The notes beneath the pieces were generated by a model, which saw only the letters and a program-made list of their open reading frames with translations, did not search any database and was not told the origin of the DNA. The translations under genes and the position numbers were made by a program. A stretch of DNA of 64,000 bases. It comes from Lineus longissimus. Taxonomy: Eukaryota > Nemertea > Pilidiophora > Heteronemertea > Lineidae. Shown here piece after piece: positions 47,549 through 59,500 of this stretch; positions within the stretch are counted from its first letter, which is position 1, and each line of letters starts with the position of its first letter. The stretch covers positions 1,798,001 through 1,862,000 of the forward strand of contig NC_088323.1 of the NCBI RefSeq assembly GCF_910592395.1, given 5' to 3'.

Positions 47549-49260
47549 ATTGGTTCACTACAAAGAATGAAATTCCTGTTGTGTTATGTTGACTTTGACA
47601 AGCTGAGAATGATGCATGCGATATCCATTGAGATTACTGGGGAGGGGGCAGTCAAAATGTTACAAGCCAGGCCTGAGAGCTATAGGGCCAGATCAACTGA
47701 ATCTCAACGATCATTTCAAGGGTAGACCAATCTTAATGCAATCTTAATACTGTTGGTCTTCTTCTTTTGTTATGAGTGATGTATAATTTTAATGAATGGT
47801 TGGCATAGTTTTCCTGTGCATTTTCAGTTAAATTCTATACTTTGAAGCCATTTTTCTCAAAATGGGTTTATCTTGTTTTGTGATCAAACTATTTCTATTG
47901 GACTGTGCAATTATAGAGAAGGTTTTAGATATCATTTAGCTCAAAAGGAAGTTGCATGAAATTGACTGTAAAACAGGTCAGGAGCTGTCTCGGATTTGGA
48001 GATGTTCTCATAGCTTTTGTAGTTGTTTCATAATTAGTGCTGTCCAGAAAGTCCCGACTGCTCCTGACCTAGTTTACAGTAATCTGGAGGTATTGTCGCC
48101 TCGGATATTGTGACCTTGAAGCTAATAGTTGGAATCTTAGGTTGACGGAGGATGTGGTATCCTCTTCATATCATTTTGTCGCTGTTTACTTAATGATTAT
48201 TTTAATTTGATTTGATCAACATTTTTCTTTTATTTCATCAACAACATCTTGGTGGTCAGGTGCAGCTCAGTTTGAAGGTGGAGTCCGCACTTACTTGTAT
48301 TGTTATTGTGACCATCTTTTATAGTATTGCAATGATAATAAATGAACACTCCTCCCAGTGTATCATGCTTTTATTTTTGTACTTGGACAAAATCAGATTA
48401 TGTTTTTTACATTTGTAGATTTGTACAGAAAGTTCTATCGGAAAGATATATGACATCAGCATTGTATTGTGAAAAGGAAAATATACAACCATTGATAACC
48501 TATAAGACACTTGTGTTTTTTGTTCAACTCTTGCCAGGAGGCGGACATCGGGCCACATTGCTAATGGTCTCCCTGTCCAATGTGGGTCCTGCACCTTCAT
48601 CTCAGACAATCCCTGCATTCATCATTCTCGGTGTTTTCCTTGCCCTGCCTTGGCCCAGTCCCTCTCAGTAAACAGTGAATCCTCACTTTCACTGATCCCA
48701 ACTCCAGGCCCTGTCTTGGATCTGGACAGAGGCCTGAAACCAAACTATTCCTGGGGCACTGTCAACCAGGCAACATAAACCATCTTGACCCTGTCTTGGA
48801 CTGTGGCATAGTATATTGAGCCCAACTCTGTCTGGGACAATCTCCCAACAGACCAACTAATACTCTACCATATCCAAAACAATTTCGGTTGTGACTGTCT
48901 CACACGATGTGGTCGTTCCTCTGGACCATATAGAACCAAGGACAATCACACAACCAGACCATATGAGCCATCGATCAAGACAGTCCTGGACAGCTTCAGA
49001 ACCTGGGAAGGCACCATGTAGAAGCTCGCCTCTTGGCAATCATAATACCTAAGCCAATCTCATTGCCCAAGAATTGGCCACGTTTGTCGGTGCCAGACTT
49101 GCCAACATGGTGAGAGAGGTGAGACAGTCACAACCAGACCATTGACAATTGGTGCGAGTTCGAATCTCGGAAGGACCCAAACAATTATGCACTTTTTGTT
49201 TTTATTGCTTTTTTTTCATTTACTTAATTATTTTAATAATAAATCAAATGTACACAATAG
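47549..49260 (+). other. DBF4 3' UTR and flank
   Basis: AT-rich sequence runs to poly(A)-like AATAAA near 48336 and again near 49237. Between about 48540 and 49150 there are degenerate repeats of words such as CTGTCTTGGAC and GGGACAATC. A tRNA B-box-like stretch (GAGTTCGAATCTC, about 49154-49166) followed by T-rich sequence may be a SINE remnant. No gene is recognised. Confidence 0.45.
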
Positions 49261-49269
49261 TACGAACCT

Positions 49270-50605
49270 ACCTGTAAAACAAACCCTCGCTGCCGGGACT
49301 ACTAGTTATTGTCCTCACTAAGGGGTGGCAGCATAGATAATTGACCTGCAACGCACCTGATACGTAAGTGGGGTTAACACCATAGATGTAATGCCGAGAG
49401 AATTTGCACAGTATATAAACAGTGCCATTCTGCCCCCTCTAACTTAGTCTAAGGCATACATTGGTAACTAATTAATTGACTGCGAAATGAACGCAGTTGA
49501 ACACAATGTGAATAATTCAGTCTCTGTTTCGCCGAAAAGAAGGCGATATGTTACTTTTTGATTATGTATATGATCATGATAAGTAGGAGACCCTGGGTGG
49601 GTGTTTGATCCAACATACTTTGATGTGATTGGAGATGGAAGTTTGCCATAGTCCCTTTAAAGGTATGATAAAGACGGCATTAGTATGCTACCTGATGCTA
49701 TTCTGATGGACCATATTGCCAGGAAAACTTAGGTGGCAGGTCTCTATAGTCTTAATCCACATTGCGACTGTCCAAGTCAAAGGCAAGTCTTGCTAAAAAT
49801 ATATTGGAAGGAAATCTTGATCTTTACATGTGTTCCTTAATTTGACCATCAACTTGATCTGTCTCATGATTTCAGAGGTGACTGACCCCTCGGCCCATGA
49901 GGTGTGAAAGCGAGAATGATGAGTGCCAGTCTTCAGAATGACGAGGTGGCAGTGCCCAGTCACATCACAATCACATCAACATTATCAGGATGATCAGGTC
50001 ACAGATCGCCGATACTTCAGGGGAGTCGGGGAAAGACTCTGGTGTAAAAGCAGAAAATTTCGGGCAGTACAGTGTACATTTAGGTTCTCAGCCAATCAGA
50101 ATCCGATAAATCTGTGAGGGGACAGGTTGTGACTGTCCAAGGTGGTGACTGTCCCCTCTCTCGCACTGTGTAGGATCAAGGATGTGCCATGCCCGATTCG
50201 TCTGGTTGGGACAATCTTGTCTCTCTCACGGTGGAGGTGCCAGGTCCGATTCATTCTAGGCACTGTCCTATCTCTTACACAGTATAGGCAAGGCAGGGTG
50301 CTGGACTCAATTCTGTCTGGCTGTGACTGTCTTATCTCTCCCACAGTTTTAGTCCCAAACCCACTCAACCGTGACACCATGACCAGTAATCGTGTACACG
50401 TTTACCATACACGTTACATAATATTTGCACAGGAGCAGGTTTCCCTAGTGACGAGGATGGAATTCATTCAGGCACCCACGTGTATTGTAGTACGCCCAGT
50501 GCATCATTCAGTGAATGATCGATTTAGACGATGCACTAAAAATCTCTGCATTTCACTCGTAATTTAGCGCATTCCATCAATGCAAAATGTAGTCTAACAG
50601 CCAAG
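49270..50605. other. Intergenic region with degenerate repeats, CD225-gene promoter
   Basis: Nothing codes convincingly. From about 50105 to 50350 the words GTGACTGTCC and CTATCTCTCACACAGT recur at 60-80 bp spacing, a decayed minisatellite. The promoter of the downstream + strand gene should lie at about 50400-50600. Confidence 0.45.
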
Positions 50606-51011
50606 ATGGCGAGATCAGAAGACGATATACAAACTGGTGTCTCACTTTGTGGTCTTTATGTGGTAAGGATGGTGTTTTTGGTGGGCTTAGTGATGTGTAT
50701 TTGTTCAGGGGTGCAAACCCGGATCTGGTGTTGTTTGGGTATTATGCACGCTGTGCGCATCATCTGTGCGTATGCGGATACAGTGTATCGCGTTATGCAT
50801 TTACCTGTAACTTTCTCGTCGTGTCGCTTGTGCAATGTGCTGCTGTGCATGCGAAGAAGCTATTCAATATCACAGGCCCTTGAGTACATGTATTTATAAT
50901 AGGGGTAGAAGGCGTAAAATAGGGGTATAAGCCCAGGAACTAGGCTAGCATTGCCTTTGATGGAACTAGTAGTTCTATTCTAATCTTTCCCTTCCCTTTC
51001 AGGCTAAGTAG
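50606..51011 (+). promoter_or_regulatory. Spliced uORF in the leader of the CD225 gene
   Basis: ATG 50606 in a strong context (CCAAGATGGCG) opens 19 codons up to the donor GTG|GTAAGG at 50662/50663. Splicing to the acceptor CCCTTTCAG (exon start 51003) adds GCT AAG TAG, so this frame stops at 51011. That is 10 nt before the main ATG at 51022. If the weak AG at 51020-51021 were used instead, the 19 codons would join the main ORF in frame. Confidence 0.5.
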
Positions 51012-51021
51012 ATATCGCAAG

Positions 51022-52335
51022 ATGTCAGTTCAGATGCGAGAACTGTCTGTCGTGAGGGAGGACAGCCCAGTCATCGAAGACTTGACAAACAAAGACGATG
51101 ATGAAATTAAGTCTTCTCCACCACCATCTCCAGTTCAAACAACGTCTTTTGTGGAAACACCCGAGGGGGCTTTAGAAATAGAAGAGGAGCATCAGGAACC
51201 GTGGCGTCGTCTATTGCAACCACCAGATTATATCTTGATGCAAAATGACCTCCCGTCAACGTCGTATGGTCTAGTTAGTGGCCGGCAAAGATTTGGCATA
51301 ACGAAATACTCACACCCAACTCTGTTGAAGAGTTTTGATGCTTCTTCGGACAGTAGTAGCTGCCATTATCATTGGTGTTACCGTCCTCCGATAGGTAGCG
51401 CTGGTAGTAATGTATCTGATGATGTGTTCTCAGTGAGCCCACTAGGGGGCGGTGTCAAGATGGTTCAGTTTGACGACTTGTATGCGGATAGTGATAGCGA
51501 GACCCTCACAACGACGAAAAAGAAACGCCGAAAGTCGTCATCAAAATCGGAGGACAAACTTGGCTCACGAGATAAGCTTCACAAAGAAAGGGCGAGGAAC
51601 AGAAAAAACTCCACCAGTTCTGAGACTAAGAGCCGGAAGCATTCAAGTAATTCCGAGACAAGAAGTCGCAAGCACTCGAATAGTTCTGAAAGTCGGGGCA
51701 GACTGTACTCGACTAGTTCAGAAACGAAGACTCGTTTGTGTTCGTCCGGGTCTGAATGTGATCAAACCTACCGTGATAAGAAACGAGATATAGGTGGCGC
51801 TGTTCTGAGTTCTAGCAGCTCTCCATCGAATAGCGAAAACTGTCTCTATGCAGATGCAAAAATGAAGCGGACAATTAGCGTGAGCTCTGTGACGAGTAAA
51901 CGAAATAGCTTGGCGATGGACAACAATCAGAACTCTTTGCAAAGAGACGTAAAATATCATGAAGCAAAAAAACTGAAACTGACTTCAAAAAGAGACGAGA
52001 TTGTTTTAGTTGACACGATGATGGGTAGTGACGATTTGAAACATTTGCAAGAAAGAGAGAAGTCTTCGTCGAAAATAGACGGTGTGATTTTTCTGTATGC
52101 GTTTGTCACATTGTTTTGTTTCCCGCTTGGTGTCGCTGCAATTGTTTTGAGGATTTTCTCTCGGAAGCGACGAGAAGATGGAAACTTTGTCAAGTCGGCA
52201 AAATATCGTAAAGCAGCAAAGTGGTCTGCGATCGTGGGGATGGCGTTGAGCACGGCCATCGGGTTAGCTGCGTTTATGTATTATGTTGTTGTGCCATTTG
52301 TTATCACAATAGTTACATATTTGTACCTGCTGTGA
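51022..52335 (+). CDS. Ser-rich CD225/dispanin-family transmembrane protein
   Basis: An intronless ORF of 437 codons follows a spliced leader. The C-terminal 85 residues form the CD225 domain: a half-buried segment FLYAFVTLFCFPLGVAAIVL, a charged loop with KYRKAAKWSAIVG (family pattern A-x-x-S/Y-R-K-A-x-x-W) and a hydrophobic end including AIGLAAFMYYVV. The first 350 residues are polar and probably cytosolic. They contain four or more 11-residue repeats (SSETKSRKHSS, NSETRSRKHSN, SSESRGRLYST, SSETKTRLCSS). Dispanins include IFITM, PRRT and SynDIG proteins, which sit in membranes and affect fusion and trafficking; the role of this one is unknown. The start is chosen as the first ATG after the acceptor. 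Confidence 0.8.
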   Translation: MSVQMRELSVVREDSPVIEDLTNKDDDEIKSSPPPSPVQTTSFVETPEGALEIEEEHQEPWRRLLQPPDYILMQNDLPSTSYGLVSGRQRFGITKYSHPTLLKSFDASSDSSSCHYHWCYRPPIGSAGSNVSDDVFSVSPLGGGVKMVQFDDLYADSDSETLTTTKKKRRKSSSKSEDKLGSRDKLHKERARNRKNSTSSETKSRKHSSNSETRSRKHSNSSESRGRLYSTSSETKTRLCSSGSECDQTYRDKKRDIGGAVLSSSSSPSNSENCLYADAKMKRTISVSSVTSKRNSLAMDNNQNSLQRDVKYHEAKKLKLTSKRDEIVLVDTMMGSDDLKHLQEREKSSSKIDGVIFLYAFVTLFCFPLGVAAIVLRIFSRKRREDGNFVKSAKYRKAAKWSAIVGMALSTAIGLAAFMYYVVVPFVITIVTYLYLL

Positions 52336-53690
52336 GTCATATCATGTAAATAGAGTAGGATTGAATGTAAAGGTATCAGCCTGAGTTGGGTACTTATACA
52401 TGTCACCCTGGTTACATGGTTCTCTATCTCGAATCACAATACTCATCAAGCCAGAAACTGCATTTCTTTTTATGAATTGAATGACCAAATGGTTGTATAG
52501 TACAATTTTATCTCTATCTTAAATTGGTGATTAATATTTTGTCATCAACATACCCACCTATCTGTTGCTTCAGACAGTTTGTCCAAATTTGTTTTAACTT
52601 CAGTGCTTTTTATATACCGTAGAGGTTGTTAAAATCGAATGTGTTAAACATTTATCCAGAGGCCGATTTGATTTTAGAATATATGTATCCTTGGTGTGGT
52701 GCTTTCTGGGAGAACTACCGATTACACATGCTACAGTCATGAAAGTTGAAGTGTACGCCACCAAATACATTTTGTATGTCATCTTTGTGCTTATGTTCTA
52801 GTCTTATCATCTGACAATGACATCATTCTTTAATCATTACGATCGTTGCATCGGTAATGTTATTATCATTATTATGAATTGTTTACAGTAAGTCTTGTAA
52901 TCGATGCGACTGAATACTTGAAAAAGTTTTACCAAAAGATGAAGTTTTCTTTGGCATGCCAATAACTTCTTTTTGGGTCCATTAGTATTGAATCAATGGT
53001 TGCCAGCTGAGGTATGTGGTGGATGGACTACACGAAGTTTCAGGGGCTCAAGTGCACAAGTTTGTATGGGTTACAATTGCTGTAGTCTGATTTATAGGTG
53101 TATGTGTAACACACGTCTCAACTGGCTAAATAGCATCGATGCAGGATTTGAATTATCAATGTGCTTTTTGCTGCATTTTAAAGGGGAACTATAGGCATGG
53201 GATAGTCTCCCCTTTAAGAAGACATCTCACACTAAAGAATTAGTGGTTGGTTTTATTTTTGCATTTTTTGCAACTGCATGCATTTATTATCGATACTTAG
53301 TTTAGGAAATTCTATTCTTGATGGAATGTGTGATTACCGCATGTGAAGTTTTTAATGGATTCTCCGTTTTTCTCCTATGTTGTTTGTTGACAACGAAATG
53401 CATAATCTTGCGATCAACACGTACCATCTTTTACTATTACATGTACATACATGAAGCAGGTGTACTACACGTTGTACCTGATTTTGAGTCATAATACATA
53501 CCTCTTTGTATCATGCCACCGACCAGAGTAAACAATGGACCTGGATTGTGCAAATTGCAGCAAGTTACTCCAAAGACATTATGTTTATACTGTACAGATA
53601 CTTCATAGCTTTATGCTGTATATAAGAAATTGCATTTATTACAACCAAAGGTTGCATATCAGACAATTTATATCGAATAAAGCATTTAAG
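52336..53690 (+). other. 3' UTR of the CD225 gene
   Basis: AT-rich sequence without a gene. An AATAAA at 53676-53681 is the likely polyadenylation signal, though earlier cleavage is possible. Confidence 0.6.
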
Positions 53691-53810
53691 GTAGATTTGG
53701 TGTTGTTTTTTGAGTTGTAACCGGAGGACATACACGCATATGCTTCTTTGTCAAGTGTAACACAGCTGTGTTGAGACACTTCAGGATGTCCATGAGCCAA
53801 TAGTACAAAG

Positions 53811-54358
53811 GACCAATTGCAAAGACTGGTTGCCTGATGTGAAAGCTGGTGGGCCATGCAGTGTTGAGACCATTGTCCCCTGGGACCAATGGATGTGACA
53901 TTGTCTTTATATGTTCTTGCACTGTAACTGACAGTGTCTTAACTTGCAGAAGGATGTTACATTGCCTTATCTGGGACTAGCTGACTGTGTCTTATGTGTG
54001 GGACTGGAAATGTCTTGTCTGGACCGTTGCTTGTAGCTGAACCTGTCTTATTTGGTACTGGTGGTGACATTATCTTATGTTTGACTGAAGCTATTTGGTA
54101 CTAGCTGAAAATGTCTTATTTGAAACTTGGGCTGACAGTGTCTAGCTGTTCAGGCAGGTTGTCTAAGATCCAAGGACCAACTGCAAAGACTGGTTGCCTG
54201 GGAAGAAGGCTGCTAGGCCATGCAGTGTTGAGACCATTGTCCCCAGGGACAGATGAGTTCTTTAGAGACAGGTTGTCCATGATCCAAGGACGAATGTAAA
54301 GACTGGATGCCTGGGTAGAGAGCAGTCAGGCCAGTGTTGAGACCATTGTCCCCAAGGG
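53811..54358. repeat. Dispersed 75-85 bp repeat, three copies
   Basis: Copies at 53811-53894, 54174-54248 and 54289-54358 share AAAGACTGGTTGCCTG and CAGTGTTGAGACCATTGTCC. Copies 2 and 3 are each also preceded by a GGTTGTC...GATCCAAGGA segment. Between them are shorter echoes (CTGTCTTATTTGG, ACTAGCTGA). They lie between two convergent gene ends. Confidence 0.85.
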
Positions 54359-54519
54359 CCGATGAGATATCTACAGACATCTAGGATGAACTGCCAACTG
54401 TGGTCCGGGAAGAAAGCATTCCAGAAATGGCCATAATAGTTGGAAGACCCAAATGACACACTGCAAACTTCAGCTTCATTCGACTTAAATATTATTGATA
54501 AATAACCCTAACATGAACC

Positions 54520-56546
54520 ATCAGTGTTTATTTATACATAACAGGAATTACAATGATTTTCACCATCTTGGGAATACATTTTTTCTACCAATTGTGCAAC
54601 ATACATTTCAAGCAAATGCTATGCACAACTCTCAGGACAGTTTATACTATCTTCTTTTCCCGATCACCGAACAAGACTATGAAAGCAGACGTGTCTTACT
54701 TCTGCATGGATGATTTCACAATCATATTTACAACAGTTTATTGCCACAACCTAAGTGGGATACATAGACCCTTGGTAAAGAATAATTCAGCCATACGACT
54801 GTGGTTGGTCAACCTTGTACAATCAGGACACCTCAATTATGCTGCTCCACTGCACCGTTGGCTGGTTACCGGGTTGATACGTATTCACAATCTTCTTCCC
54901 CCTTAATACTTCAGAATCTAAGACAGAAATATTAACAAACAGATGTTAGCTACATACAATGTAACTGAAGAGTATTGGCACTAAATGATAAACATTTTAC
55001 AACTCAAAGCCAAGTAAAAAGCACGAGAACAAACTCGCCAAAAACGAACGGAATGTTATGTATACACTGTTGTTTTTCTGATGCATGACGTATTCTGTTT
55101 GAAATGAATTCATGATACGGTTGAAATAAGCCCAAAATGTCATGTTCCGGTCCCATGAGTAAAAGTATTCAACTAAATGCATCCTAAATACCACTAGCTT
55201 ACCCCATAGGCAAAGCAGAAAGATTTGTTCATCTAAATGCATGGAATGGTTATCTAAATCACTCGGAACTTTGTACTTAGCCATTCGTAATGATAGCCAA
55301 ACCTACTCATTATCTTTCCTTCTTTTTCTTTGTTCCTATTTAAATGCATGTTATCTACAATGATCCTATATCCTAACACGCTGAAATACTTCTTTCGACA
55401 CAAGACTATACATGTAGAGTGATGAAAATAGTACGACAATCAGCATATTTTGGACCACAATCAGATGAGGCTGAATGTGGCTGAACTGTTTTGTGGACAA
55501 CATGCATAGTGAACATCTAGAATTTGGACGATTCCTACGATTTTGATAGCCTAAGGACAACACTGATTTCTATTCCTATATTTTTGTAAACAACCTTTCC
55601 CTTATACATGTGGTGCATTTGCTAACTAGTACATCATTTTCACAATGCATTTCAACGTGGTTTCACTAATATTTCGCTACTATCTGATATGTTTCCCACT
55701 TTAAAAAAACTAACATATATCTGGAGAACCTATACCGTTGAAGAGAGTCACCCTCTCTATCCCTTGAGTGTGTCGGGACCAACAGAGAATCAAACCCATG
55801 ACATCAGATGTTACACTGTGCCACTCCGACAACCTTAGTCTAATGTCTATTTTTTTCACTTCTTGCATGCAAGAGTATTGTATAATGTCTTACATGAAAT
55901 GTCAATACCTGTAGTTACTGGTACTTATCAGGCTTTTTAGAACATTCTATCACTACACTCAGAAATCAATCCAACGCAATCACACGGCCGATTAACATAA
56001 TTAACTGGAAACTAGACAGGATATTTTTTAAGTAGGTTACCCTGCCCTACTGAATTCACTAATTACTCAAATTATAACTGCAAAACAATGTCTACATCTA
56101 CTGGCACCAAATAACACCTATTTGTTCAATGTACTATGTACTGCTGGACAGGTGCAAGGATTCTGGCACCCTCCATCATTGCTTTACCCTTCCATTACAG
56201 GGGTGATATTTCACAACTCAACCTATCAGAAAACTGTCAGGTACAAACAAGTCTAATTTTAGAACACAATTATACATTTTAACGGGTCATTACTGCTCCA
56301 ATATTCATCAAGGGACAGAAGCAGAGAAGACCTCTGTAGCACACTACCAAATATTTGCACCTAGGAACAAGGTTTTGAGAAATTTACCCAACATCTCAAA
56401 TTGTCAGAATGTCATAGGAACAATCCACATTTTCACCACAGATCCCTTGAATTGAAAGAAACCTTTTGGTCCCTGTTATGGTGGTCAATGTTGAATCAAT
56501 TTCACAATATTCCTGCAATTTAGCACAATTTTTCTGACTAGAAGTT
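54520..56546 (-). other. 3' UTR of ATP-citrate lyase
   Basis: About 2 kb of AT-rich sequence lies between the terminal stop codon at 56547-56549 and a minus-strand AATAAA (TTTATT at 54527-54532). No coding region is seen; small ORFs on both strands are not convincing. Confidence 0.55.
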
Positions 56547-59500
56547 CTACACATGATCTTCATCTTGATAGAGTTCGGGCATGACGTAGGAGATGTCATC
56601 CCATGGATGCCGATAAAGTCCTTGTTTTAGTCGTTTTTGGTCCAAATAATGACCTGCAAATGAATTCAAACAGACAATTAGAGAAAACAAATTGGAAATA
56701 TTTCTTCAGTTTTTGTTTGCTTGACAACTTTTCAGTTGTGAATTAAGACAGGGAAAAGCTTTGCAAACAATATGGAGCCATTTAAAGAGAGACTGCACAA
56801 GACATGATTTGATTAAAGAGCTTTCACACTGGTAACATGAAGCCGACGGCCTGTACTATAATAAGCACAATATTAACCTTGTCAATTGTTTGTTGCTATA
56901 GCAACACGTTGTAATGATTTACTCGGTGTTTTGTCCTCCATATACCTCCGGCAACACATATGATATATCATCCCATGGATGTCGGTAGAGACCTTGTTTT
57001 AACCGCTTCTGGTCCAAGTAGTGGCCTGGAAAAGAGGGCCCACATTTGTGTTGAAGTGGTTAGGCTGTGAAGGCATTCAAGTGAAGAGTGTCTACTGTGT
57101 AGGTTAGAAAAACTGCCAAGTATTTCTGTTGACAAGATCATCATTTGTATGGTGAACCTTTTCAGTTAAGCCCATACTGAAGAGATTAAGGGACAATTGT
57201 GACATGGTGTTCAACATGACACAAGCTTATAGGACTGGTCAGGTTTTATTAGGCCACTTTGTCATGGCCATGTGAACATGTACAATGTTACACTGTTATG
57301 ATGTAAGGGTCACTTTGAAGCAAGGTATACAGAAGTACAAGGCAATGTAAAGCAGATATAGATGTTAAGTAATCAGTAGGCCCAGTTGAAAAGAGTTCTC
57401 AACTACCTTAAAATTCCCTCCACCCAAAAGTACACACAGATCTGTGATGTCATCACTACATGAGCACAATGTCATTATTTGTGTGTAAATGGTCTGCTAG
57501 TTAAAGTATGTTATGTTTTAAGTAGACCCTTGCAGTGGTTTTTAGGCAGTTGAATCACAGTTAGGATTAATAACATGTATTGTTAGGCTACTGTGTTGTA
57601 ATTTCATGAAAACTGTCAAGTCCCTTACCGATGAATCCCATACTTCTGCCCAGTACAAAGAGGGCGTTCAGGGCACCAACTTCTACAAACTCTCGCGCCT
57701 CCTCCCTGAAAGGAAAATATGACGTTATCAGTTGAGATGCGGCCAAGGCTACCTATGAGAAGAAAGCTTGCACAAGTTGCAATACAAAACATTAACATGC
57801 AGTACTCTCTCAAAGTACGAGCAATTTAACAGTTTCAAAAGTGACTACTATCAGATAACAATGACTGAACATGTCTAATCTAGCTTCTAACTTCTCAGAA
57901 AATACAAAATGAACTTACGTTGTGAAGCACCCACAAATTCTAAGTAGATCGACCATGGCAACGCCAATGAAGCCATCAACATTTAGGATAAGGTTGGGCC
58001 GCTGAAAGAAGACAATGAAATGGTGGTCTTTGTTATATAATGTAGGTTCTTAAAAGTTAAGTGGTATGTTTACAGATATTCAGTCATAACAATGCCTTCT
58101 ACTCTAGCACTTTTACACTGAAATGAGCCTATCTCAAGACATTTGACAATGACTGTCGGTAACTGCGGTCTCCACCTGCCTACGCCGAGGTATCCATCAA
58201 TCAAGGAGCTCATACACTCACTGCAAGGTCGAATGGTGACACCTGGGTTTGGACCAATGACGCTTGGATTGTGCTTGGGACACATTACCAGCATACCACC
58301 AGCTTCCACACAGTTTCCTTCAAGTGACACCAACAGCCGCTCACTCTGTAATAACTCACCTTGGATGTGGTAATCTTTTCCACTTCATATGCATAATTCA
58401 GCAGAGGCGTTGATGGGAAATTCTCACTGGCAAACTTCTTCAGAATCTCAACCCTCATGTCGGGATTATTGATCTGTAATCAGGAATATGAGCATTAGGG
58501 ATACATGTAACACTCTTGTAACACAAGATCTATGACAAGTCCGTGACACTGCTGACCACTGCATGAGGTTCTCAAAAAGACATCTGACCGAATGATATCA
58601 ACCTTCCGGATCAACTATAGAGAGTCAAATGGCAAAAGACAGCAGAGTGAACCCAACGACAAGATGAGACTGTCTGAGCACATCTCTGACGAAAAATGTG
58701 TGGTATCTTTGTGATATTACTCACCGACTTGACTCTGTGTCCGATGCCCATAATAAGTTGTCCTTTCTTCCTCATGCTGTTGACAAACTCCATAGGGATC
58801 TGGTTCGAGTCGTACGCCTCACTGAACTGCCTGGCAGCATCGTCCAGGGCACCTCCAAATCGCTCTCCCTGGAAGGTAAATTTTATGGTTACTTTGAGAT
58901 CAGGTTTGTCACACAGCTGTTAGAAATAGGCATTGTTACAGCTAAGGCTGGAAACTCATTCCACCCAGACCTTCTCAAGATGTTAGATAAAGGACCCAAA
59001 CAAAATGAGGCACACAAGTAGACCCACCAAATGTCTCCTCACATTCTAGCAGCAGGACAGGAGCAGGAAATCAAGTATCTTACTGCGGGTTCAGGGCAAA
59101 TACAGGCTCGATGACTCCCTGTTCTCAATTCTTGTACTTACAATTGTGAGAAGTCCAGAGGCAAGACATGAGATCAAGTCTTTGCCAGCCCTGGCGCAGA
59201 CGATAGTGTTGTGGGCTCCAGACACGGCTGGTCCATGGTCTGCGGTTATCATCAGACACATCTCAATGAATTTACAGGCCCACTTTGGCAGTCTGCAAAC
59301 AAGTAAATAAAGCATTCAAAACCAAATGAAACTTCAGTGAAAGCCTACCAGCAAACTCAATCTGGGCCAACTGGGTCCTCTCCAGGCATAAAGTATATCT
59401 TGCATTGTTAAGACCTTCATTGTATTGACATGGTCATTCACTGGAAAGCTCTGGATGAGCTCTTTTTGATGATACCAATTGCGACATGTTCGTTTCTAAT

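Noticed and set aside
49120-49190. Possible tRNA gene around GAGTTCGAATCTC
   Set aside because: Only a B-box-like word is present; no A box or cloverleaf arms could be folded. At most a SINE remnant.
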